A stretch of 64,000 bases of DNA from Hirsutella rhossiliensis (lineage: Eukaryota; Ascomycota; Sordariomycetes; Hypocreales; Ophiocordycipitaceae). The stretch is taken from NCBI RefSeq assembly GCF_020360975.1, contig NW_025408680.1, positions 1,612,001 through 1,676,000 of the forward strand. The letters are read 5' to 3'. The notes beneath the pieces were generated by a model. It had not been told where the DNA came from, did no database searches, and saw only the letters and a list, made by a program, of their open reading frames with translations. Position 1 is the first letter of the stretch, and every line of letters begins with the position of its first letter. Made by a program: the position numbers and the translations under genes. Below are positions 42,874 through 54,671 of this stretch, in pieces.

Positions 42874-45800
42874 TCAGTACATGGTCCCTCGTCGGTCCAT
42901 ACTGAAGCGTTTCGTTGCCAATGCGAACTGTATTGTCGCCCGTACAGCCCCCATATCGGGCTGCCACTTGTCATCGTCTGACTCTGCCTTGCCTCCTAGG
43001 AAGAAAGACAGGTTTCCCATCTTTCCGCGAGCATATCGAAGCATGATTTCTCGTTGTACCGTCCATCTTCTGCATCGAAAGAGGGAATGTTCCACCGTTT
43101 CCGCCGACTGTCCGCAGGTGCACTCATCCGATTCCTCTGCCCCGATTTTGCAAAGGTAGCCACTCAGTCGTGATTTGCCAGTTCGAAGTTGTACCAACAC
43201 TTCAGATTCCTTTCTAGTTAGCTCGTCGTACATCTTGCGGGTGTGCTTGCCCGGCCATGCTTTATCGATGCGCTTTGAGTGCTTTCCAACCCTTTCTGGG
43301 ATCTGACGAACGCGAGTGTGTTCGTTGAGCAGCAGTCGTAACGTCGTTGCTCTTGCCTGAAACGTTGCTGGTTCAGCGGTGCATTCATCTCGCGTCGCTC
43401 TTTTCGCCTGCATTTTGGCCAGTGGCCCAAGGGTGAACTCCTCATTCTTTGCAGGCACCCAACGAAGTCTGACTCTGCAGCCTCTTTTCGCAAGATACTC
43501 AACAGATCCGTATATCGCCCGTATCGTGCACTGACCAGACTGCTGCCGCGGTCGCCCGATGACTTGCAGGACAGAGCGGTTGCTTGTCACAACTGTGAGC
43601 TGTCGGTCATGAAGGCCTAGAGGTACACACCTCAGGGCCATGGCGATAGCCTCGAGTCCTGCTGTGTAGACATTCTGCTCATCACTGGAGCCAAGGGTGA
43701 CGGAGTAGCTGGCCAGCACCTCGTCTGCGCTGTCGCGGGAAGCATCCCGAACGACGCCTCCCAACCCGACCTTGCCTTTCCTTTGCGAGCTGGACGTCGC
43801 GATAGTGATGTCCTCCGGGTCATCCGACTTCAGCACCTCCGCTCGGTCTGCCTCGTACGTTGCCTGCACTCGTTCGTCCCACGGCGCCAGTGCGAACTCA
43901 TGGATGACTTCCAGGCGTTTGGTATCTAGTCTTCCCATCGCCGAGGCGAGCTTCTGCATTGGCGACGCATACCTCCTGTTCAGCTTGAGCCTCAACGATG
44001 TCAGAGGATGCGTCTTCGGGAGCGTCCGCATCCTTATCCAGAATTTCGCTGCCGCTTGAGCATGCCGTTCTCGGAACGATTGCACGCCGGCCTCGCCCTC
44101 GGCCACTGCCGTTGCCACTGTGCGAAAGCCTCCCGTGACAGCCTGGGCTCCGATTCGCTGGGCCCTGCCAATCCACGCCGCTTCTTTCACCCCGCACGCG
44201 TGCGACCACACGTTTGAGGCATAGTCCATGGCTGGCGCCACCGTCGCTACGAACAGTTGCCTCGCCATCCGTGGCGAGGCCATCTTCAGTCGTTTCAAGC
44301 ACATGGCCGCGGCCAGCCCTTGGCGGCTGCTCTGGCGATGTGCTCTTTGAAGCGAAGCGCCTTGTCCATGATGACTCCCAACAGCTTCACGTTGCTCTTC
44401 GGCTTGACATCGTTTCCTTTGATGATGAGAGGCAGGTCGCTGTCGCGCTCCGCGATGCGTGTGAAGTGGATGACGGATGTCTTCTCTGCTTCAAATGTGG
44501 CGCCGCTGCGCTTCTCCCAATCAAGCGCCTCATCGATAATCGATTGAATACCATCTATGTTTGACTCTGCCGTTGGCCCCGTGACCCAGGCAGAGTAATC
44601 GTCCATGAAGGCGATGGAGCCGCCATTGTTACTGATCCGTCTTTGCACCAGGTCTGCGTTGAAGAAAAGAAAAGCCACTGGCGACAGAGGGGATCCTGGG
44701 TAGGCCGGCCTGCGGCAGGGTTTGTTGCTCGGATGTGTGCCCGTTGACAACCACCGACGCGGTCCGTCCCGAGCAGAATGCGTCTATCCACTTGACCAGA
44801 CGACTCGGGATGCCTCGGGCTTTCATCCTTTCGAGCATTCGCTCTTTGCACACTCCGTTGTATGCGCCTTTGACGTCAAAGCTGATGAGACTGAGCACTC
44901 TGCCCGTTCTCCAGGCCTTGTAGATCCGCTCCTGCAGAAGCACAAGTGCTTGATCTGCGGACCTGCGCTTCCGTGCACCAAAGTGGTTCGCGGGCAAAAG
45001 CCCTTGAGCCTCTACTGCATAGCTGATACGTTCCGCAACGACTGCTTCCAGGATTTTGCCAAGCGTTGACAAGAGAGAAATCGGTCGCCACGCCTTGGCC
45101 AAGGTGTAATCCCCTTTGTCTGGTTTCCTCAGGGAATGATCTTAGCCGTTCGCCATTGATGAGGCACGACGCCCTCTCGGAGCGATGAGCTGAAGAGCGT
45201 CCACACCCGGTGCTTGACCACGTGCCAGAGCTTCTTCCACACGATCGCAGGAAGGCCATCCTCACCAGGCGCTTTCCAGGGCTTCGCCGCCATCACCTTC
45301 TCCTCAATCTCTTGCAAGGTGAGGTCTGGCATGGCTATTTCTTGTCTCTGCGGACGTTCACCCTCCGGCTCGATCCTCGTTGGCAGAGGCGGAAAGAAGG
45401 TGCTCAGGAGTTCCTCGGCTTGCTCGCCCTTGCTTTCAGTGATCGAGCCGTCGGCTCTCTTCAGCGGGGCACCTTGTCATCCGTCATCTCCGTACCAGGC
45501 TTCAGATACTTGGCAGCCCTCCAGATGTTGCTCCTTCGATGACGAAGTCATCCCAATGGGCCTTCTTTTGTCTCCGCAAATTGTCGTGGTACTCCTTCGC
45601 AGCCTCCTTGGCGCGCTGCTCCAGATCCGGCCGCGATTGACCGGCTCTTCGCTGCGCCCTTGCTTGATTGCGCCAATACGTGTACGTCCGACGGAGTCGC
45701 GTCAGGTCCTTTGTCCACCATCGCTTCGCGTATGGCGGCGGCTGGGCTCGAGGGTCAGATCTCGAAGCGCCTTGGTGACCACCCGCATGAGCTGATCCGC

Positions 45801-46643
45801 CTGCGTCTGCACCCCACAGTCCACGGAAGAGGCCGAAGCTCGTCCTCGACCCTGGTTGCGATGGCGATCCACGGCGCGTTCTTGAGCATCAGGCGCTGCG
45901 GAAAGGTACGCTCCGGCACTCGAATGTCGAATGTCGTCTGGATCGCTCTATGGTCTGATCCGTGCTCTGTTGGATGAATCACGCAGGATGTCAACTCGTC
46001 CGCCAGTTCCGCCGATGCCAACACCAAGTCGATGGTGCTCTCCTCGTCCGACCTCTGCCACGTTTTCGTCCCTCTCGCGAGAAGGCTGCTAAGACCAAAG
46101 TCGTCCATCAGGTCAATGATGGGTTCGCCCTCCCCTTGTCTGCTCGCTGACACTTCATCTCCGCCCCAGAGGAGGTCGTGGCGGTTGAAGTCCCCCGCCA
46201 AAACCACATCGGTGCGTCTCCTGTCCCATTGCGGAAGCGATCGATCACGTCGCGCAATAGTTCCATCGCGTTCGTCAGCGCCTCGTCGTTCTTTCCTTGC
46301 ACATACACTGACACCACCATCACCTCCCTTCCCTCAAGTCGGAGTACCGCTGCTGTGAGATCGGCCGACGGCACAGGCACTTGCTCCGCCTCAAGGTCAC
46401 TTCGGATCCAGAGCATGCTGCGGATCAGCCATAGGGCGTCACGAACACACGTCGGAATCATCTTTGTCCAGTTATGGTGTCCCATAGGACTCGTCACCAC
46501 CTTTCCGTCGATATTGCGCGCATGTGGCTCAGATATAGCCAGTGCGGCAAAATCCTTCAGGTCTTCGTCGTTCATCAGACTCTGCTGCACCATATCACTC
46601 TTGTGTGCATTCAGCTGTAGGATGCGGAGGACTCAAGCATCGC
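42874..46643 (-). pseudogene. LINE family 1 ORF2 (copy 2)
   Basis: ORF2 begins at the ATG in GATGCTTGA (about 46640), overlapping the ORF1 stop, but an early 1-base deletion compared with copy 1 shifts the frame. Endonuclease pieces lie at 46593-46108 and 46207-45755 (SDHRAIQTTFDI). Reverse transcriptase pieces lie at 45102-44629 and 44750-44295, with the active site IAFMDDYSAW where copy 1 has FVDD. A long intact segment (44304-42874, 476 residues) carries the connection, RNase H-like domain and CTCGQSAETVEHSLFRC zinc motif. Several indels between 44700 and 46100 make it inactive. Confidence 0.85.
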
Positions 46644-47533
46644 TGCTCGGGTTCCTCATCCTGCACTTCCAGCTAAACGACTCATGCGGTCCGCCGCACG
46701 GGACGCATTTTGGCTCAATCGCTGTGCACTCTCGGTGGTGATGCCCAGCGTTTGCGCACTTGCCGCATGTCCGCTGCTTCTTGCATGAATATGCTTTGTG
46801 ACCGATCTCCTGGCAATTGAAGCATTGGATCGGTCCCGTTCTTGGCTCGAACTTATAAGTGGTGGCCGACTCTCCCGCTAGGTCAAAGTAGTCACCGTCC
46901 AGAAGCCTTTCTGCATCGCTTTTCTTGGTGACATATACTACCATGGATCCGTAGGCTTTACCAGACTCTCGTTTGCTCAGCCAGGAAATCTTGCCAATGG
47001 TCACTCTGTTTTCGGCACTCAAGGCTTCGATCGCTCCGGGCAGGATATTGCCCTCCGTGTCGAGGATTGCTGTCCGGTTGGCGTTGTCGACCCGGACCGG
47101 ATACAGCTGGTCTCTCATGATTCGCGCTCCCTCTACGGCTGTCTTCTGCGCCGCCTCTTTGACCAGCTGAAGCTCGGCTTCATCTCTGCAGACTATCTTG
47201 ATTCGGTCGGCGTTCCGGGATTCTCTCACAACTGCTGCGCACCTCCAGGTCTCATGTCCGTTCTTCGCTCTCATCTCAACCTCGATGGCCTGTCGTATCT
47301 GCCCGATTTGCGCTTTGTTCCTGTTCGGCTCACTTACACGAGACGTGTCAATGGTACAATGGACAGAATCGTTGGCTGTCTGCTGTTTGGTTGGACCAGG
47401 TATGCTGCGTGTACTGGAGGGCGGGCTGTTTGGCAGGGCGCGCGCGACGTCCGCAAACATTGCTCGAGGGCCGCTTGACAAAGCCACCTCGCCCGATACA
47501 TCCAGCTTTTGCATCAGCTGATCTAGTTGCTCT
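46633..47533 (-). pseudogene. LINE family 1 ORF1, C-terminal part (copy 2)
   Basis: The frame is open from the truncation point to the stop at 46635-46633. It keeps the central domain (ETWRCAAVVRESRNADRIKI) and all three CCHC knuckles (CFNCQEIGHKAYSC, CGKCANAGHHHREC, CVPCGGPHESFSWKC). It shows what copy 1 lost at its C-terminus. Confidence 0.82.
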
Positions 47534-47972
47534 TGCCACGCCCCATAAAGGTGGTAGTAGTAGTAGTAGTATTGATTAGCGTCTGGGACATCCCTATAAG
47601 GGCAAAAGACGTGCTAGGCTAGGTATAGTACAAGATGGGGATGCTCGTCGGAGACCCGTCGCGCGTTCCTTACTTCTACTCCCCTATCTAGCAATTCTTG
47701 GACTCTGTGGCCGCTCGGATTCTCAGGTCCCTTCCCCCGTCAGCGGGTTCCGGGCACGGCGGCGAAGCCGTAATATTAGTCAGTCTTCGGTCAGAGCCGG
47801 GTGACTGAGAAAGCCCACGCAGTCAGCTGGGCCGTAGGCCCACAGGGAGCCTACGGGCAGAAAACATAGAAAGAGAGAGTTGTACATATTAGGTTGGAGG
47901 GTTGCCTCGAGCTAGTGGCGGTGGGAGATCCGGTCAAAAAAATCTGCCTCCCTTTCTAGCCCGAGGAACCGG

Positions 47973-50900
47973 TCAAATCCCTTCCTGGTGCCTGGTTGAT
48001 AGCCTTGCCCGCCGTGGGGCTAGCCTTAGGCGGTGTCGAGTACCTACCTTCCGGCAGTAGAAGGGGTGTGTCGGTGATTTTCTCCTCCCGCAAGAGCATT
48101 CGATCCGGGCCTCTTCGTGGTTAAACCTCTCGTGGTAGTCGGCGAAGTCCCCGTGCCCGCTCCTCGCAGCGAGCAGGTGATGGAGGTGCTGTCGTTTGGT
48201 GTGCAGCTCCGGGGGGCACCCGAGCGAGGCCTTGAGCTCTAGGCTCTTGTAGCTGCTCGGGGCCCCCGCGGCCCACCAGTCCTGGAAGTCGCGCCTGGCC
48301 GCAGCCTTGGCCTGTCTCTTGATGTTCGCGTAGGTCGGCGGTCTGTCCGGACCCTCGGCCCGGCAGCCCTCCTTTGCTAGCTGGTCGGCCCGCTCGTTGC
48401 CGGCGATCCCCGTATGGCCGGGGCACCAACGCGTGCTGACATCTCCGTGTCGAGCCGCGGCCTCAGCGAACTTCTCCGCAGCCGCTTGCGACGAGATCGA
48501 TGGGCTGCCTCGTATGGCTCTTATAGCCGCAGTGTTATCAAGGCAGACGACTATCGGCCACTGCTGGTCCGGGGTTCTGGGGGACCACGTGAGTGCCGCT
48601 CGAAGCCCCTCGAGGGCGCCTTCCACCTCTGCGTCGTAGACCTCAGCGAGTAGGACCCGACCGCTGCCGTAGGTCACTTCGCTAGGGCCTAGCCACACTG
48701 AGTACCCATACCCGCAGGCGCCGTCTTCGCTCTGCGAGCCGTCAGTGTAGACGATGAGGGTATCTTCAGGGCATACCCGAGCCACGAGTGGAAGTCTCGA
48801 GCCGCCTGCGTTTTGTCTACGCCCCCTGTCGGGTCGGGCTGAGGGGGTGCTGGGGGGAGAAGTCGGGGCCTCGGAGCATGGGCCGTCATTTGGTGAAGAC
48901 GCAGGAGTCTCGAGGCGTGCTGCTTCTGGGCCGCGCGAGGGCCCGCATACCGTGCCTCTTCATTAGCTCCCGGCCAGGCGTTGGGAGGATGCTCATACGG
49001 GGTCAAGGGTGCCGCTCATCTAGGGAGCGTAGACGGACCGCGGCGCGTCTCTGGGCGTCTGCGAGGAGCAGCGTGGCAGGGGGGATGCCGGTCTCTCGGT
49101 GGAGGGCCACAATCGGCATGGTACACCAGACGGGCGCGATAGCGCGCATTGCGACGTTTAAGGTCAGCTGGATCCTATTCTTCAGGTAGGTGATCCGCGA
49201 CGGAACTAAGCGGGCAGTCCCCCACACAGGCCGAAGCGCCCCCGGGTACCATACATGGGCGCCGTATAAAAGGATCGGGAGGACGCAGGCCGTGACCGCA
49301 TGCCGTGTCGACCGGGAGGATTCCGCGCCGGGTGTTTGAGAGGTTCTGGAGGAACCCTGCGGCCGTCATCGCCTTCGCGGCCCACTTCTCCACATGCGTG
49401 CGGAATGAGAGCTTTCTGTCGTACCAGACGCCGAGCCAGCGCAGGTCCTGCTGTGGCTCCTTTCTACGGACCCGTGCCAGACCGACGGCAGGTCCCCTTT
49501 GTATCTCGGTCTCGTGAAGTGGATGACTTCTGTCTTGCCCGGGTCGAACACTACGCCATTATCGGCTCCCCACTGGATGAGCTCACCCGCGGCGCGCGTG
49601 GCCCGGGCGGCCGTCTCCTGTAGGGACCGGCCCCGGATCAGGGTGGCCACGTCATCTGCGTAGCCGAAGCGCGAGTTCGGTTCCCCTATCGAGTAGATGG
49701 GCACTGTATAGAGGAGGAAGAGAATCGGGGAGGCCGGGGAGCCCTGTGGCAGCCCGCACGTCAGGGGGGTTGTCGGCGTCGTTATATCCTCGAGCCGTAT
49801 TCTGGCCGATCTCTGCTCCATAGCAACCTGCCCACCGGACCAGGTTTGTTGGCCAGCCCTGTTCCCGTAGGCGTAGGAGGAGCCGGTTCCGCAGAACCGT
49901 GTCAAAGGCGCCCTGTATATCCATCGTGATTAGAGTGGCGACTTTCCCCTCGGTGAGGGCCGTCTCCGCGTCGTGGAGCAATGCTAGCGCTAGGTCGAGC
50001 GCTGAACGTTTGGGCAGGGCACCCGCATGCTGGCTGTGGATGACTCGTTGTGTGATCGCAGCCCAGGCCAGGCGGCGGGCTATTAGGCGTTCGAGTCCCT
50101 TGCCGAGGCAAGCTAGGAGAGAAATCGGCCTCCAGCCTCTCGGAATAGACAGGTCCCTCTTGCCAGGCTTAGGGATCATTACGACCTCTGCTGCGCGGAA
50201 ACAGGCGGGGTGGTAGCCCAGGTGTAGGCAGCCTTCATATAGTCCCCTCACCGCCTCGCCGATGTGGTTCCAGACGCGACGCAGCATTCGGACCGTGATG
50301 CCGTCGATCCCCGGGGAGGTGTTGCCCGTAGAGGTGCAGGCGCATGCCGCATCCGCGAGCGTGACGCTGCAGTCGAGAGTCCTCCTGGGGCCAGCACCTC
50401 TGGGGCCCAGGGGTCCGGGATGTCGTCCGCGGCCCCGCGCCTTTCTAGGATCTCGACTCGGAGCGCGTTTGCCTTTTCCGTCTGGGTCTCGAAGACCTGG
50501 TCGCCTACCTGTATAGGCGGGGCCCGGAACGGGCTCGGTTTCCTCGACCACCGCATGATCTTATAGATATCCTGGTTGCTCTCGGCGCCTTCTAGAACAG
50601 TCTGCCAGAAATGTCTCTTAGCCCGCCGTACCGCCCGGCGCAGCTCCCGCCGGGCAGTCTGGACCTCTCTGCCGTGCCCTGTGGGGTAGATCCGCCGCAT
50701 AGCTCTTAGTTCGGCCGCTGCACCGGCGCACTGATCGTTCCACCATGGGGTGCCTCTCGCGTTCTTCCTGGGCCGTCGGCCCGCTGCGTCGGCCGCCTCT
50801 TGGAGTAGGCGAGACAGCGCCTCGGCCAGCCTCTCAGGCCTCTGGGCTCAACGGCCAGCCGGGGTAGTGCTGTGGCCCCAGCCCGCACAAGTTCCTCGAA

Positions 50901-51647
50901 TCGCTTCATTTCTTCCTCGGAGCTTACCCTTGGTCTAGCTATCGTCCTTGGGGAATCCGCCGGGGAGCGTAATGCTGATCGTGTAATGGTCCGAGCCGGT
51001 ATGAAGGTGCTCTTCGATAAGCGCGTCAGCAGAGGGGATATTGGCAAAGGCTAGATCAATGGTATTTCCGCGGGCGTGTGTGGCCTCGCCTGGCGTGGTG
51101 AGCAGTCCGAGCCCCTTGTCGGCCGCCCACTGGGCGATGTCCTTTCCGTTCCTCGCACTCCGGGCTCCAGGCTGCCAGGAGAAATGACAGGCGTTGAAGT
51201 CGCCCGCGATGAGGCATCTCTCGGGGACGTCCTGCTGGTGGAGGAGGTAGTCGAGTGGCTCGGGTGTCTTCGCGTGTCGATAGAAGTTGATAATAAGGGT
51301 GCTGTTTACCCGGAGCCACAGGATATCACGCGTAGGGGCGGGGCAGAGTTGCTCTGCCCGTATATCTGGGTGGTTCCGGACATACGAGATCACTCTCGGG
51401 GCCTGATCCGGTTCCCAGGCGCGTTCTGGGGCGAATGCGTGGAAGGAGCGGTGCGTCTGGGTCCTGCAGGCTCCGCCTTCTTTTCTATCCAAACGTTCGG
51501 TTCCTGGATGAGCACGACGTCGTAGTCTTCTGCTTCCGCTAGTCGTAGGGCTATGCTATGATAGGCCCCTATTTTGGCCACGTTGGCCTGGAGAACTCGG
51601 ATCGTCCTCCTGTCGCGAGTTGTTAGTGTTAGGGGCCTATTGTTCAT
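47973..51647 (-). pseudogene. LINE family 2 ORF2: endonuclease, reverse transcriptase, RNase H
   Basis: ORF2 starts at the ATG at 51647 (MNNRPLTLTTRDRRTIRVLQ), which shares ATGA with the gag stop. The endonuclease (51647-50935) has VLQANVAKIGAYHSIAL, IAGDFNACHFSWQPG and TGSDHYTISITLPGG. The reverse transcriptase (about 50551-49366) shows SPGIDGITVRML, RPISLLACLGKGLERL, TMDIQGAFDTVLRNRL, GLPQGSPASPILFLLY and FGYADDVATLIRG. The RNase H domain (48785-47973) has VYTDGSQSEDGACGYGYSVW, RWCPGHTGIAGNERADQLA and a C-terminal zinc-like CSCGRRKSPTHPFYC. Frameshifts near 51400, 50690, 50400, 49850 and 48790 separate the blocks. Confidence 0.85.
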
Positions 51648-52502
51648 AGGGGTCCAGGGATACGTTTCGTCGGCGCCTCTTCATAGGAGACTCGGATCTG
51701 TCTTCCTGTGGTGGAGGGAGCGTTGTGGAGTCTGGCGCCTGCGCGCTGGTGGGGGGCAGCCGCTGGGGTCGACATTGCTGCTGCTGTTGCTGCTGCTGTT
51801 GCTGCTGCTGGTCCTGTTGCTTGCCTAGGCGGGCCTCGGCAGCTGCAGCAGGGCGACGGGTCGGTCCTTGGGAGGGTTGGGGAGGCGGTCGCCGTGGCCC
51901 GTTCGAGCTCCATATTGGCTTGCCGGTATAGCTGAGAGCCGATCTTCCTTACGGCGTACTTCTCGATCTTGGAGAGCCGCACGAGTTGGCCGTGAGAGCG
52001 CCTGGGTCTGGCAGGGCACTCCTTATGGTCCGCCGGGAAGGGTCCGGAACAGTTCGCGCACCTCTCCGGCTGCTTGCAGTCGTTATCGCGATGGTCTTTC
52101 CCGCCGCATCGTCGGCAGGCTTGTTTTCGGTCGCAGGCGTAGCGGGAGTGATAATCCCAACAGGTGTCGCACTGCGCGGGCCGGGCGGTCTTGGCGATCA
52201 GTCGGGCTAGTCGGCTGGTGCCGAAGAGCCGCCATCTCCTCTGTATCGCCGCCTGAAAGGACACAATCATTGTCACAGTGGGCTGGTCGGAGCTTTCGGG
52301 TATCTCTTAGCAATGTGCACATCAATTGGTTCGGCACCTGTCTGGAGCTTGATCTCTTCTTTGATAGCTTGGTCATAGTCCACGGCGGCCCCCCAGATAT
52401 CCGTGAGCTGCCTGGGGCAGTCCGCCACAGCGTACGTGTGCCACTTCTGGAAGCCTTCAACCGCCACGGCCCCGAGGCGGGCCGCCCAGTCGTCCTGCCG
52501 TT
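51644..52502 (-). pseudogene. LINE family 2 ORF1 (gag-like), 5'-truncated and frameshifted
   Basis: The first block (about 52502-52270) reads VAVEGFQKWHTYAVADCPRQ and ends by frameshift. The second (52276-51644) reads IVSFQAAIQRRWRLFGTSRL, then three cysteine knuckles (CDTCWDYHSRYAC, CRRCGGKDHRDNDC, CANCSGPFPADHKEC), an Ala/Thr-rich stretch and PGPL-stop. A (GCT)n-type run at about 51775-51810 encodes the Ala tract. Confidence 0.78.
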
Positions 52503-52516
52503 CCCATAAAGGTGGT

Positions 52517-53607
52517 AGTAGTAGTAGTAGTATTGATTACCGTCTGGGACATCCCTATAAGGGCAAAAGACGTGCTAGGCTAGAGAAGACTAGATACATA
52601 GAATATCCCGAGTACCTGGACTAAGGACCGTGTGTAGCACCTAACCACTCCATCTAGCAATTCTGAGGCTCTGAGGCCGGTCGGAAATTCAGGGCCCTTC
52701 CCCGTCAGCGGGTTCCAGGCACGGCAGTGAAGCCGTAATAGTAGTCAGTCTTTGGCCGAGGCCGGGTGACTGAGAAAGCCCACGAAGTCATGGGCCGGCC
52801 GCAAGCCCCCTCGAGGAGGGCCTACGGGGCAGAAAGAAAAAGAAAAGGAAAAGGAAGCAGAGAGTGTAGCAATGTTAGTCGGGGGTTCGCCCCGATGGCG
52901 ATTGTCTTCTCCCGCAGGAGCGTTCGATCCGGGACCACTTCGTGGTCATGACAGTTGGCGGAGTCCCCGTGCCTGCTCCTCGTAGCAAGCAGGTGGTAGA
53001 GGTCTTGTCGATTGGTGTGCGGCTCCGGGGGGCACCCGGGTGAGGCCTTGAGCTCTAGGCTCTTGTAGCTCCTCGGGGCCCCCGCGGCCCACCAGTCCAG
53101 AGGAAGTCGTGGCCGCTGGGCGGCAGATGGAGTCAGGGCCGCAAGGCGGCAGAAGGCGAGGCCAGCCAGTAAAGGCGGCAGAGGGTGCGAGGCAGCGCGA
53201 GGTGTGCCTGGAAGGGCGAGAAGAAGTCGGGCCGCGAGGCGGCAGAAGAAGTCGGGCCGCGAGGCGGCAGAAGAAGTCAGGGCCGCGAGGCGGCAGCAGA
53301 GGTCGGGGCCGCGAGGCGGCAGAAGTCGAGGCCAGCCAGTAAAGGCGGCAGAAGAAGGCGATGCCGCGAGGCGGCAGAAGAAGGCGATGCCGCGAGGCGG
53401 CAGAAGGCGAGGCAGCGCGAGGCATGCCGTTATTCGAGACCAGCTTCCCAGAGGAGACGAACTCTCCAAAGTCTGCCTTTTGGTGCTTGCTAGAGCCCCG
53501 TTAGGGCTAGAGAGGCAGAAGCATGGTCGGGTGACCTGAAAATAATTATCCACTAACAGGCTGCTAACAGCCCGCAGAAGAGAAGAATTTTTACAGGGGA
53601 GAGTTGT
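52517..53607 (-). mobile_element. LINE-derived non-autonomous retroelement (copy 2, inverted)
   Basis: This is the reverse-complement counterpart of 21210-22273, with the same 5' start (AGTTGAC-type ACTCTCCCCTGTAAAAATTC on the minus strand), GC-rich minisatellite and LINE family 2 3' end with TAC tail. The target duplication CCCATAAAGGTGGT lies at 52503-52516 and 53608-53621. It is the outermost of three insertions stacked in one MITE. Confidence 0.78.
53110..53420. repeat. Tandem array of CCGCGAGGCGGCAGAAG-type units
   Basis: More than ten units, the inverted counterpart of the array at 21407-21672, with visible differences in unit order and number. Confidence 0.75.
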
Positions 53608-53667
53608 CCCATAAAGGTGGTGCGAGTTCTACGAGTGACAATAAAGTGGGGCGTAGCACGGGTAGTC
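53608..53667. repeat. Right part of the palindromic MITE hosting the LINE stack
   Basis: CCCATAAAGGTGGTGCGAGT continues to GGGGCGTAGCACGGGTA, closely matching the intact-type right part at 15412-15474 and complementary to the left arm at 42592-42610. Confidence 0.75.
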
Positions 53668-53738
53668 GAACGTAAGTGTTCATTACTCAGCCATATGACA
53701 TAATTTATTATTATTAAATTGTACGCTAGGGGGGGAGC

Positions 53739-54110
53739 CAATGCAATGCAATGCAATTTATTCCGCCCGGAGGGACCAACCCTAGAGGGCCGCGACACTC
53801 AGCTATTTACAGATCCTCCACTTTCGACTGCAACACCCAGAAGCCCCACATTTTGCTCCTATCCGTACATTTCAGCCTCCAATTTCGCCGTTGACAGGCC
53901 TGCTTGAAGGCCCATTTCTCCAAGTGTTCAGCATCCTATTCTCAGCAGCTGAAGCCCGGTCTGTCAATGAGAGGCTGTATGGTGCTAGTACTGTGCACTC
54001 TGGTTTGCCAGTACTGTCATCGTTGGTCCGTGTCTAGTCTCCCGGTTGCCATCGCGAATTTGATCGTAGCGCGTACTGCTGGTAGGTTTAGGGGTGATAG
54101 ACGAAGGTGA
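53739..54110 (-). repeat. LINE family 1-related 3' end fragment
   Basis: CCGCCCGGAGGGACC, CAGAAGCCCCACATTTTGCTCC and GACAGGCCTGCTTGAAGG parallel 24090-24260 of LINE family 1. The tail is a TGCAA repeat (CAATGCAATGCAATGCAATT). Identity is clearly lower than between copies 1 and 2, indicating a third, older subfamily. No complete ORF remains. Confidence 0.65.
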
Positions 54111-54383
54111 AGATTTTGAAGATTTTGAATGAAGGATGAATCAAATGAATTGAATTTTTTGGATCTTGATTCAAAATCTTCAAGCTCCAATTTTCGCGAT
54201 TCAAGTTGGGTTTGGGCCAATTCAGGCCATTCATGAATGGTTTGAAGGGATCCCCTAAACGAAGTGAATTTGGTGTGTACCTGAGCGATTGCAAAGATGC
54301 CTCAAAAACGCCAATAAGTAGTATATAGTTTTAAGTTATAGCCTTCTAAGAAGTCGATAATCCCGAATACTACAAAAATTAAC
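54111..54383. other. AT-rich intergenic
   Basis: AT-rich sequence with repeated TTTTGAA and TTCAAAAT words (about 54115-54175). No gene is recognised. Confidence 0.5.
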
Positions 54384-54388
54384 TTACA

Positions 54389-54623
54389 TGTCACGGGCTG
54401 TGCCCGGCTGGTGGACCCGGTTGTACCGGGTCCGGTGGGTCGTGCTCCGGTGGCAACACCGGCCCCGCTCCGCGGACCCAGAAGCTGCGAGAACATTCCG
54501 AGAAGGGTAATATAAGCTCGCACTCGAGGCTACGCCTCGAGTTCAGCTTCTTTCCTCCTTAGTTCTAGATAGATAACACCTAGGCACTTGCTTGTTGAAT
54601 AAACTCCGGGCCAGCCTTTCACA
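54389..54623 (+). repeat. Gypsy 5' LTR
   Basis: 235 bp, TGTCACGGG...CTTTCACA. It contains a TATA-like TATAAG at about 54511 and AATAAA at about 54598. It differs from the 3' LTR at roughly six or seven positions, pointing to a fairly recent insertion. Confidence 0.95.
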
Positions 54624-54671
54624 TATCTAGAGCTCCTTCTAAATACCGCAAGCTGCAGACTGCTCGTCAGG

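Larger units (their letters stand above)
42613..47533 (-). mobile_element. Tad-like LINE, family 1, copy 2 (5'-truncated)
   Basis: Minus orientation. The 3' tail is (ATAA)n, seen as TATTTATTTATTTATTTATT on the plus strand at 42611. The 14-bp target duplication TGCCACGCCCCATA lies at 42599-42612 and 47534-47547. The 5' end is truncated within ORF1, losing the start and the coiled coil. It is highly similar to copy 1 (24075-29603) but with a different tail and different indels. Confidence 0.9.
47556..52502 (-). mobile_element. LINE family 2 (CgT1/Tad-related), 5'-truncated
   Basis: Minus orientation. The 3' tail is a (TAC)n run, seen as GTAGTAGTAG on the plus strand at 47554-47568. The flanking duplication CCCATAAAGGTGGT lies at 47542-47555 and 52503-52516. 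The order is partial gag, endonuclease, reverse transcriptase, RNase H, 3' region containing GTCTTTTGCCCTTATAGGG. The sequence is much more GC-rich than family 1 and has different proteins. Some frame breaks occur, mainly in gag and the RT region. Confidence 0.88.
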
